Shown here: piece after piece, positions 8,590 to 14,976 of the stretch
How positions within the stretch are numbered: position 1 is the stretch's first letter
Layout of the letters: the number at the start of each line of letters is the position of its first letter
Assembly (NCBI GenBank): GCA_039798705.1
Contig: JBDKFN010000038.1
Coordinates: 1-16,494 of the forward strand
Reading direction: 5' to 3'
From: CAIKLP01 sp039798705
GTDB taxonomy: Bacteria; Bacteroidota; Bacteroidia; Sphingobacteriales; Sphingobacteriaceae
DNA: 16,494 nt
The notes under the pieces: generated by a model
What the model was told of the DNA's origin: nothing
Seen by the model: only the letters and a program-made list of their open reading frames with translations
The model's database searches: none
Made by a program: the position numbers and the translations under genes

Positions 8590-10785
8590 ATGAACCGAAT
8601 GAAATTTACTTCAAAATATATCTTAGCATTTTTGTTTTTACTTGTTAGCTATGCGGCTAATGCACAAAGGTATTCGCTCTATTATACGCGCACTTTATAT
8701 GACGGCATTCAAAATCCACACCATAAAAGTTTAGACTCTTGCAGGTCGTGGGCTACCAATTTCTTCATGCCTTCGTTTAACTTAGATTTAAGTGTTTCTG
8801 GCGATGCCAATACCTTTATAAAATCATTTTTAGCGAGTGAAAATTTATCGGTATTGAATTTTCCAAATGGTTCGAAATACACCAATCGCATTACCAATCA
8901 GTTTAATTACAATCTATTTTTAATGAAAATTAGGATGGGAAAAAAGAGAGATGCAGAGCTTTCTTTTTATTCTCAGATAAAAGCACAAACAGCCATTTCA
9001 TTGAATAACGGTATATTTAATTTTATCACCAAAGGAAATAATACTTTCAAAGGAAAAACAATTGATGGCTTTTTAGATTTGGGCGTATCTACTAACGTCT
9101 ATAATGAAACAGGCATTGGATTTAGAAGACAAATAACCAAGAAATTATCTGGAGGTGTTAAGTTTGGATACCTTACAGGTATAGCCAATTTAGGAGTGGA
9201 TGTAAATGGTTCTAAATTCACAACTTCTGCTGCAGGTGATACTTTAGATATTTATATCAAAGGCTCAATTAGGGCCTCTATTGATCCCACAAATAAAGAC
9301 AATTTAAACACGGATTCTTTGATTGCGAATGTGAAAACAAATAAAGGCTATGTGTTTTCTGGTGGTATACAATATGAGGTAGATCCAACCTTTACAATAG
9401 GTGCAGCTGTGCTCGATATTGGAAAAATTAATTGGAATGATAAAAGTAAATACTACAAACTAGACAAGTCAATTCAATTTACTGGAATCGATATTATGGC
9501 TGATAGTTTAGTGCAAGATTCTATCTTAAATAACTTAACTTCTTTTGCCATTGACAGTTCAATAAGCGCCTACAGTAGTAAGCTAATGGGACGTTTCGAG
9601 GTTTCTGGGAATTTAAAATTAGCGAATTGGTTTTATACTACCATCGTTTATTCTAAGCCCTTGGCTTACGACTTTTTCGATTTAACATTAATAACAGATA
9701 TTAGAATTGCTAGGCGTTTGAATTTAATTGCCTCAGGTACATTTAATTCTGATGGTAATAATTCAGTAGGGGCGCAATTATTATTTAGGTCAAAAATATT
9801 TGAATTTTATGTTGGTTCAGAACGCGTATTAAATTCATATCAATTATATAATCAATTAACCAAAGACCATACGGCAAAACCGGCACTTGGTTTAGGTGCT
9901 GATATAAATTTTGGAATTGCATTTGGATTTGGAAGATGTCCTAAACCGCCAGCACCTCCGGAGCCAATGGATTCTGATGGAGATGGTATTTTAGATGCAT
10001 TAGATAATTGCCCATACGTTTGGGGTCAATTGGAAAACAGGGGTTGTCCGTTTAGTGATATGGATGGCGATGGTATTTTTGATAAAGATGATGCTTGTCC
10101 TTCTGAAAAAGGAACAGCTATTTTTAATGGTTGTCCTCCGCCAGATGCGGATAAAGACAATGTGTCAGATGCAGAAGATTTGTGTCCAAATGAAGCTGGT
10201 TCTGCATTGACGAAAGGTTGCCCAGATGCAGATGGCGATGGCATATACGACAAAAACGATTCTTGTAAATATTTAGCTGGTCCTATTGAAAACTTTGGTT
10301 GTCCATATTTGGATTTTGATGGCGATGGTACTTTAGATAAAGATGATAAATGCCCTAATGTGGTTGGTCCAAAAACCAATAGTGGATGCCCACTTACACC
10401 ACAAGGTGTAGAGTTAACTAAAGAAGAACGCATCATAATGGCGAACTTTTTAAATAACTTAAATTTCACCGCAGATAAAGCAGTGCTAGACACCGCTTCA
10501 TTTACAGCAATGGAAGCTGTTGTTAATATGTTAGTGTCAAAACCGACATATAAGATTTCAATAAGTGTATATACAGATAATGGAAGAAAAGCAGCGCTTA
10601 GCAAGAAGTTAGTGGAAAGCCGTTCAGAAGTTTTAAGAAAATATTTTACGGATAAAGGAATTGCGATAGAAAGATTAAAACTTTCAGCAGTTGGAGCGGA
10701 AAATTTCATTGCGGGTAATAAATTACCTGAAGACAGGGCGAAGAATAATAGAGTAGAAGCCTACATCTATGAAGGCATAGAATAA
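8590..10785 (+). CDS. Outer-membrane protein: DUF5723-like barrel, TSP type 3 repeats, OmpA peptidoglycan-binding domain
   Basis: This 731-residue protein probably sits in the outer membrane and holds it to peptidoglycan. I chose the ATG at 8590; one at 8599 is also possible, and a TTG at 8578 is less likely. A signal peptide ends near residue 26 (YAANAQ, then RYSL). Residues about 27-450 are rich in alternating beta strands and resemble the DUF5723 barrel family of Bacteroidota. Residues 461-601 hold five calcium-type thrombospondin 3 repeats, DxDGDGxxDxxDxCP...GCP, with CK instead of CP in the fourth. Residues about 607-731 are an OmpA C-terminal domain. The two peptidoglycan-contacting residues of that family are present as D663 (in VYTDNG) and R678 (in ESRSEV), 15 apart as in Acinetobacter OmpA, although the usual GHTD is YTD here. 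The end motif RAKNNRVE is typical. It follows the lipoprotein gene closely, and its stop codon runs into a hairpin terminator. Confidence 0.88.
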   Translation: MNRMKFTSKYILAFLFLLVSYAANAQRYSLYYTRTLYDGIQNPHHKSLDSCRSWATNFFMPSFNLDLSVSGDANTFIKSFLASENLSVLNFPNGSKYTNRITNQFNYNLFLMKIRMGKKRDAELSFYSQIKAQTAISLNNGIFNFITKGNNTFKGKTIDGFLDLGVSTNVYNETGIGFRRQITKKLSGGVKFGYLTGIANLGVDVNGSKFTTSAAGDTLDIYIKGSIRASIDPTNKDNLNTDSLIANVKTNKGYVFSGGIQYEVDPTFTIGAAVLDIGKINWNDKSKYYKLDKSIQFTGIDIMADSLVQDSILNNLTSFAIDSSISAYSSKLMGRFEVSGNLKLANWFYTTIVYSKPLAYDFFDLTLITDIRIARRLNLIASGTFNSDGNNSVGAQLLFRSKIFEFYVGSERVLNSYQLYNQLTKDHTAKPALGLGADINFGIAFGFGRCPKPPAPPEPMDSDGDGILDALDNCPYVWGQLENRGCPFSDMDGDGIFDKDDACPSEKGTAIFNGCPPPDADKDNVSDAEDLCPNEAGSALTKGCPDADGDGIYDKNDSCKYLAGPIENFGCPYLDFDGDGTLDKDDKCPNVVGPKTNSGCPLTPQGVELTKEERIIMANFLNNLNFTADKAVLDTASFTAMEAVVNMLVSKPTYKISISVYTDNGRKAALSKKLVESRSEVLRKYFTDKGIAIERLKLSAVGAENFIAGNKLPEDRAKNNRVEAYIYEGIE
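9970..10392 (+). repeat. Five tandem thrombospondin type 3 repeats within the OmpA-family gene
   Basis: Five protein-level repeats of about 27-29 residues each start with an Asp-rich calcium loop (DSDGDG, DMDGDG, DADKDN, DADGDG, DFDGDG) and end in GCP. Repeat 3 has lost the standard DGDG loop (DKDN), and repeat 4 has CK for CP. At the DNA level the copies have diverged, so this is an old protein repeat rather than a fresh DNA duplication. In the family these segments form a rigid, calcium-stabilised linker between the barrel and the peptidoglycan-binding domain. Confidence 0.93.
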
Positions 10786-10815
10786 AAAAAAGGCGCTATT
10801 CAGCGCCTTTTTTTT
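10784..10815. terminator. Bidirectional intrinsic terminator between convergent genes
   Basis: A perfect inverted repeat: eight A, then GGCGCT, a four-base loop ATTC, AGCGCC, then eight T. Read on either strand it gives a GC-rich stem followed by a U-tract, so it should stop transcription of both the envelope operon (plus strand) and the rpmH-to-tsaB cluster (minus strand). It starts inside the stop codon of the plus-strand gene (10783-10785). It also contains the tsaB stop codon (10796-10798) and the codons for the last five TsaB residues. Confidence 0.93.
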
Positions 10816-11488
10816 GGAATAGAAACTCTTTTAAATAAAAGGGTTCAAAATATGCGGTGTCTTCAAAATCTTTGGCTTGAAATTTAGCTTGTGCTTCTGA
10901 AACGTTTGCTGCAGCTGAAGGATATAAGCCTTCTATAAAAAAGCTATGCGGGTCTTTTGTGAAAACAGCCTCACATTTTGCTGCTCCATCTCCAAAGAAA
11001 TAAATAACATGATTGGCTCTATATTGCGCGAAACTTTCTTCGTCAATAATGCTAGCGGTTGTATCGGCGATTAATTGAAAGTCCTGGTTATAAATACAGG
11101 TATACACTTCCATTCTTCTTGCATCGATCATGGGGCATAACAAATATTGCGCAGCACCATTTTCAATTTTAACTTTTGCTAAATGAGCTAAACTGCTCAA
11201 TGTATTAGTTGAAATTAACGGAATGTCTAAGGCATAACAAAGCCCCTTAGCGACAGAAACACCAATGCGAAGGCCAGTGTAAGAACCGGGGCCCTTGCTA
11301 ACCGCTACGGCCTCCAAATCGTTTAATTGCAAGTTGTTTTTCTTAACTAGTTCTTCAATAAAAACGGTCAGTGCCGATCCATGTATGTTTGCTTCGTTTT
11401 GTTCTATGCAATCAATTAGTCCATTGCTATTTGATAATGCAACGGAACAATTTTGTCCAGAACTTTCAATGTGTAATAAAAGTGCCAT
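10796..11488 (-). CDS. tsaB: tRNA threonylcarbamoyladenosine biosynthesis protein TsaB
   Basis: TsaB (YeaZ) is a cytoplasmic, actin-fold partner of TsaD and TsaE. Together they transfer a threonylcarbamoyl group to A37 of tRNAs that read ANN codons (t6A). The 230-residue protein has the family hallmarks: the N-terminal LLLHIESSGQNCSVAL strand-loop and the signature GPGSYTGLRIG at 66-76. A CPMIDARRMEVY segment follows in the second half. The length is normal. It lacks the metal-binding HxxxH of TsaD, which separates it from that paralogue. The ATG at 11486-11488 shares one base with the stop codon of the upstream transporter gene (TAATG), a classic coupling arrangement. The 3' end is unusual: the final residues QKKGAE and the stop codon are encoded by one arm and the loop of the shared terminator hairpin. 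Confidence 0.96.
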   Translation of the reverse strand: MALLLHIESSGQNCSVALSNSNGLIDCIEQNEANIHGSALTVFIEELVKKNNLQLNDLEAVAVSKGPGSYTGLRIGVSVAKGLCYALDIPLISTNTLSSLAHLAKVKIENGAAQYLLCPMIDARRMEVYTCIYNQDFQLIADTTASIIDEESFAQYRANHVIYFFGDGAAKCEAVFTKDPHSFFIEGLYPSAAANVSEAQAKFQAKDFEDTAYFEPFYLKEFLFQKKGAE

Positions 11489-12303
11489 TATATTATTTCT
11501 ATAATCATTTTCACCATTACGATGATTAAAAAGCTTGCAAAAATAATCCTTAGTTTACTTGGGCTAATCTTTGAAGCCAATTGCACGCCCATTGGCGAAA
11601 ATACAAGACTTCCGGCTGCAACTGGCAGCGCTAAACTATATACAATTAAACCAAAATGGGGCGCTACAATATCAATGTTTACTTTTGAAAACAACATGGC
11701 ATAAGTACTTGTAAAAAACGCCATTAAACTAATTACTCCTAAAGAAATTGCCGTTGCTTTTTTTATAGAAATTTTCATAATGTCTGTTAAAATGGGTACT
11801 ATTAAAACTCCACCACCGACACCAGAAAATGCCGCGACTGTTCCAGAAAAAATACCGGTTAAAATATAGGCTGGCGTACTAACTTTTTCTTGTAAATGTA
11901 TTTGATCTGCTTTTTTATTGCTTAATATTCTGTATGCAATGAATAAGAGCAAAAAGATAAATAGGAATGTAAATTTTTCTTTAGTATACCAGTTTCCGCT
12001 TAGAATTAAATTGCTAAAAAATATACTTGCGAAAGCCGCAGCAGTTCCAATAATTATAAATTGTTTAGGATGGAAGTTATTGTTTTTGTAATGTTTATAA
12101 CTGCCGCTAATGCCAGCAAAAAAAATCGCAAACATAGAATTGGCTACAATTGCCGGAACAATTAAATGATCAGGAATGCCTATTTGGGGTAAATAATGGC
12201 TAAATAATAGCACGTATATAATGCCGCCGCCAATGCCAAGCATGCCAGCTAGTAAGCCTCCTAAACCGCCCAGTATAAATAGTATTATTGTAGTATCTAG
12301 CAT
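11488..12303 (-). CDS. TSUP (TauE/SafE) family membrane transporter
   Basis: The 271-residue protein is very hydrophobic, with about eight predicted membrane helices arranged as two related halves. Each half begins with the family's glycine motif: GLLAGMLGIGGGIIYV near residue 16 and GTVAAFSGVGGGVLIVPIL near residue 155. This is the signature of the TauE/SafE (DUF81) family, which moves sulfite, sulfonates, other sulfur compounds or similar organic anions across the inner membrane. The substrate cannot be assigned from sequence, and no sulfur genes lie nearby to help. The gene starts three bases after the protease stop codon and ends by overlapping the tsaB start by one base, so it is embedded in the cluster and presumably co-expressed with it. 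Confidence 0.92.
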   Translation of the reverse strand: MLDTTIILFILGGLGGLLAGMLGIGGGIIYVLLFSHYLPQIGIPDHLIVPAIVANSMFAIFFAGISGSYKHYKNNNFHPKQFIIIGTAAAFASIFFSNLILSGNWYTKEKFTFLFIFLLLFIAYRILSNKKADQIHLQEKVSTPAYILTGIFSGTVAAFSGVGGGVLIVPILTDIMKISIKKATAISLGVISLMAFFTSTYAMLFSKVNIDIVAPHFGLIVYSLALPVAAGSLVFSPMGVQLASKISPSKLRIIFASFLIIVMVKMIIEII

Positions 12304-12306
12304 TAT

Positions 12307-13953
12307 TTAATTTTTTAAAGTTTTTCGATAAGTTTCTGCATCAAGCAAAATGCTCATTGCTTTTATTACTTCGGTATCACTTGATAATTGTTGTTGAGTT
12401 CTACCTTTTTGATAATAATACCTACTTGCAATTTCTTGACAAATCAAATCGCTAATTTCTTTTTGGTATCTTTTTAAGTCATCCATTTTATCATGACTTA
12501 TTTTTGTTTTTAGCTTTTTGTAATCATCTGCAATTGCATCAAAATGATTTTCCTTAGTTGCTTCTTTTTTGTATTCTTCTAAAAGTTTTTCGCTATTGGT
12601 CGTATAATCGAATTCCTTGTCTTTTATGAAATTTTCAAACTCTTGGTATTCAGCTTCTGTTAACTCAAATTTCCCTTCTGCTTTAATTGTGCTGTGTTTG
12701 CTGGCATATTGAGTTGCAAAATCAAAGATCAAATGTTTAGACATTAGGCTATTGGTAATATTGCTATAGGTATTTAATGGTGTTGTAAAATCAGGGGCAA
12801 CTCCACCACCGTCAAAAACTTTTCTACCAGATTTTGTTTGGTAAGCTTTAATCAAAGAATCTGGAACTTTACCAACGCTTCCATCTGCATTTCTATGGCT
12901 ATAGTCTAATGCTTGAATGCATCTTCCACTAGGGATGTAATATTTAGCAGTTGTAATTTTTAATTGTGCGTTATAGCTCAATGGTCTTGTGGTTTGAACT
13001 AAGCCTTTTCCGAAAGTACGTTGTCCTACAATAATTCCTCTATCTAAATCTTGCATTACACCAGAAACAATTTCTGATGCAGAAGCAGAACTACTATTTG
13101 TCAAAACAGCTAATGGAATATTGACGTCAATTGCATCATTTATGGTGAAATATTTTTTCTCACCTTCTTTTGCTTTTCCTTTAGTATTGACAATTAATTC
13201 GCCTTTAGGTACAAATATATTTGCTATGGATACCGCTTCATGTAAAAGCCCGCCTGGGTTGCCTCTTACGTCTAAGATGACCCCTTTAAGCTGCATGTTT
13301 TTTTTCAATTCCAATAAGGCGTTTTTTACTTCTTTATTGGCGTCTTGTGTAAAGCCTTTCAGTTGAATGTATCCAATTTCAGGAGTGATCATTCCGTAAT
13401 AGGTGACGTTTTCAATTTGAATTTCTTCTCTTGTTAAATTCACGATTCTGGGTTTTTCTTCCGTAGGTCTTTGAATTAATATTTTAATACTAGTGCCGGC
13501 TTGTCCTTTTAAAAACTTGCTAACTTCTCCAGTGTTTTTCCCTTTGATTGATTTACCATCAATTTCTAAGATAATATCACCTGCTATTAGCCCAGCTTTT
13601 TGAGCAGCAAAACCTTCATAAACTTCTTTAATAACGGCATAATTATTTCGCGTAAAAATGCTAGAACCCACGCCACCATATTGTCCTGTGGTCATGAAGC
13701 GGTAGTCTTCAATTTCAGATTCTGAAATATAGTTAGTGTATGGGTCTAAAGATTCAACCATAGCTTCAATGCCTGTTCGCATTAATTTTGAAGCATCAAT
13801 GTCATCTACATAATACATGTTTAATTCTCTGTAAGCAGTTGTCATGATGTCTAAGTTTTTAGAGATCTCGAAATAATTATCGACAAATGCTAAAGAAAAT
13901 ATAGCCGTAATGGAAACCGAAATAACAAGGATTTTCTTATTGACTTTATGCAT
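12307..13953 (-). CDS. C-terminal processing peptidase, S41 family (CtpA-like), periplasmic
   Basis: This 548-residue serine protease would act in the periplasm, trimming or degrading envelope proteins from their C-termini. An N-terminal hydrophobic segment (about 8-24) is a signal peptide or anchor. A PDZ domain (about 92-163) includes the YGGVGSSI start and AGLIAGDIILEIDG. The protease core has LDVRGNPGG (227-235), nucleophile Ser291 in SASASEI and Lys316 in GKGLVQ; their 25-residue spacing matches the Ser/Lys dyad of CtpA. A charged, helical C-terminal extension (about 430-548) follows the core. The frame stays open upstream to 14082, but that extension would lie inside yidD out of frame and precede the signal sequence, so I use the ATG at 13953, five bases after yidD. 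The transporter gene follows after three bases. Confidence 0.94.
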   Translation of the reverse strand: MHKVNKKILVISVSITAIFSLAFVDNYFEISKNLDIMTTAYRELNMYYVDDIDASKLMRTGIEAMVESLDPYTNYISESEIEDYRFMTTGQYGGVGSSIFTRNNYAVIKEVYEGFAAQKAGLIAGDIILEIDGKSIKGKNTGEVSKFLKGQAGTSIKILIQRPTEEKPRIVNLTREEIQIENVTYYGMITPEIGYIQLKGFTQDANKEVKNALLELKKNMQLKGVILDVRGNPGGLLHEAVSIANIFVPKGELIVNTKGKAKEGEKKYFTINDAIDVNIPLAVLTNSSSASASEIVSGVMQDLDRGIIVGQRTFGKGLVQTTRPLSYNAQLKITTAKYYIPSGRCIQALDYSHRNADGSVGKVPDSLIKAYQTKSGRKVFDGGGVAPDFTTPLNTYSNITNSLMSKHLIFDFATQYASKHSTIKAEGKFELTEAEYQEFENFIKDKEFDYTTNSEKLLEEYKKEATKENHFDAIADDYKKLKTKISHDKMDDLKRYQKEISDLICQEIASRYYYQKGRTQQQLSSDTEVIKAMSILLDAETYRKTLKN

Positions 13954-13958
13954 AAAAT

Positions 13959-14180
13959 TTATTTTAAAGGATCGTGTCCATGGCCTCCCCATGGATGACA
14001 AGTAGCTATTCTTTTCAATGCTAAATAAGTTCCTTTGAAAGCGCCATATTTTTTTACTGCTTGTATGCCGTAGGTAGAACAAGTAGGATTATAGCGACAA
14101 ACATTCGGAAGAATAGGGGAGATCAATAATTGGTATAATCTGAAGAAACCAATGATTAAACTACTCAGCAGTTTTAGCAT
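13959..14180 (-). CDS. yidD: Membrane protein insertion efficiency factor YidD
   Basis: YidD is a small membrane-associated protein that helps the YidC/Sec machinery insert inner-membrane proteins. The 73-residue product matches the family throughout: an N-terminal amphipathic or hydrophobic helix (LLSSLIIGFFRLYQLLISP), the CRYNPTCSTYGIQAV block, GAFKGTYLALKR, and the ending CHPWGGHGHDPLK. All three conserved cysteines are present. Its ATG lies 20 bases inside the end of rnpA, the usual bacterial order, so translation is likely coupled. The common next gene, yidC, is absent here; an S41 protease gene follows instead after five bases. Confidence 0.97.
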   Translation of the reverse strand: MLKLLSSLIIGFFRLYQLLISPILPNVCRYNPTCSTYGIQAVKKYGAFKGTYLALKRIATCHPWGGHGHDPLK

Positions 14181-14562
14181 ATGTTTTAACGAATTTATTT
14201 AAACATAAAATTAACTTTTTTTCCATATCTATTGCAGTAAATACCTCGTTACTTACATAAATTAAGATAAAAGAAAGTTTAATTTCTTGTGCTTGTAAAA
14301 ATGGGTAGAATTGCTCGCTTTTATTTTTGCGATAAGCTTCTCGAATCAGTCTTTTGATTTTATTTCGATCAACCGCTTTTTTGAACCTTTTTTTGGGAAC
14401 TGAAATGGCAATTTCGGCTGGGTATTTAGCATCTGCTAAGTCTTGGGTAGTCCAAACGAAACGGAAAGGGTATAAAATAAAAGAAGAACTGTTGTTGAAA
14501 AGCAATTCAATTTGCTTTTGACTACACAACCGTTCTTCTTTTGTAAAAGTGTATTTTTTCAT
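14161..14562 (-). CDS. rnpA: Ribonuclease P protein component
   Basis: RnpA is the basic protein subunit that, with the M1/RnpB RNA, removes 5' leaders from precursor tRNAs. The 133-residue product opens with the typical FTKEERLCSQKQIELLF segment and has ISVPKKRFKKAVDRNKIKRLIREAYR, which contains the RNR-type RNA-binding motif on the family's left-handed crossover. The length is in the normal 110-140 range. The ATG at 14560-14562 lies 80 bases after the rpmH stop codon, with no promoter match in that gap, so it is probably read from the rpmH promoter. Its 3' end overlaps yidD by 20 bases. Confidence 0.96.
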   Translation of the reverse strand: MKKYTFTKEERLCSQKQIELLFNNSSSFILYPFRFVWTTQDLADAKYPAEIAISVPKKRFKKAVDRNKIKRLIREAYRKNKSEQFYPFLQAQEIKLSFILIYVSNEVFTAIDMEKKLILCLNKFVKTYAKTAE

Positions 14563-14642
14563 CAGTTAAATGCTAGATAGGGGGTTAATAATCGAATGAA
14601 TCGATGTTAAGCGCCACAATCTATGCTTTTCACCGAAAATTA

Positions 14643-14801
14643 TTAGCGTTTATGCTTTCCTTCGTCAGAAACTGTTAATCTTTTTCTTCCTTTAGCTCTT
14701 CTAGAAGCCAAAACTCTACGGCCGTTAGCAGTAGACATTCTTTCTCTGAAACCGTGTTTGTTTCTTCTTTTTCTTTGTGATGGTTGGAATGTACGTTTCA
14801 T
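14643..14801 (-). CDS. rpmH: 50S ribosomal protein bL34
   Basis: This 52-residue gene reads MKRTFQPSQRKRRNKHGFRE and continues through RMSTANGRRVLASRRAKGRKR to end in KHKR. It is a complete and highly basic bL34, a component of the large ribosomal subunit. MKRTFQPS, KHGFRxRM and GRRVLxxRRAKGRKxL are the invariant motifs of the family. The tail SDEGKHKR is slightly longer than the 46 residues of E. coli, as is common in Bacteroidota. It is the first gene of the rpmH-rnpA-yidD cluster and has its own strong promoter and a leader of about 75 bases. Confidence 0.98.
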   Translation of the reverse strand: MKRTFQPSQRKRRNKHGFRERMSTANGRRVLASRRAKGRKRLTVSDEGKHKR

Positions 14802-14880
14802 TTCTTTGTATTTTATCTATTTTTTTGTCGTTTTAGCTTTGCATTTCACTCCTAATCCCCTTCGGCTACACTAAAACAAG
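14802..14880 (-). other. rpmH 5' leader with long-range inverted repeat and possible 10-codon upstream ORF
   Basis: The leader begins almost exactly with GTTTTAG (14871-14877 on the minus strand), which can pair with CTAAAAC (14830-14836) around a 34-base loop. Within it a purine-rich GGATTAGGA precedes a GTG that opens a 10-codon frame (14817-14849) encoding MKCKAKTTKK, ending 15 bases before the rpmH ATG. The pairing and the frame overlap, which could allow regulation, but both are short enough to arise by chance. Confidence 0.25.
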
Positions 14881-14884
14881 GTTG

Positions 14885-14915
14885 CAAATATAGCTAAGCT
14901 TTTTTGGTTAAGCAA
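14885..14915 (-). promoter_or_regulatory. Bacteroidota-type promoter for the rpmH cluster
   Basis: On the minus strand there is a TTG (-33 element, plus-strand 14913-14915), exactly 20 bases of spacer, then TATATTTG (14885-14892), a perfect match to the phylum's -7 consensus TAnnTTTG. Transcription should begin near 14878-14880, giving a leader of about 75 bases before the rpmH ATG. No terminator separates this site from the end of asnS, so some asnS transcripts may also run through. Confidence 0.8.
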
Positions 14916-14976
14916 TTTTATTTGATAATTATATTACATTTTAGCGTTAAGCTTCTATGTATTGAAAATCAATTAG

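Noticed and set aside
10026..10709. A long open frame (227 codons) on the minus strand opposite the TSP3/OmpA region
   Set aside because: It is a by-product of the codon pattern of the Asp/Gly-rich repeats on the plus strand. The translated product is low-complexity Ser/Pro/Leu without family resemblance, and the plus-strand gene is certain.
13954..14082. Upstream extension of the S41 protease frame
   Set aside because: It lies inside yidD in another frame and would put a non-signal sequence ahead of the hydrophobic export segment. The ATG at 13953 fits both the signal peptide and the gene spacing.
14583..14612. Small inverted repeat ATCGA/TCGAT in the rpmH-rnpA gap as a possible terminator or operator
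   Set aside because: The stem is only 5 bases and has no U-tract, so it is not a credible terminator. There is no regulator context to support an operator.
14950..14976. ATTGA/TCAAT hairpin after the asnS stop codon as a terminator
   Set aside because: It is a five-base AT-rich stem with no following U-tract on the minus strand, too weak to call.
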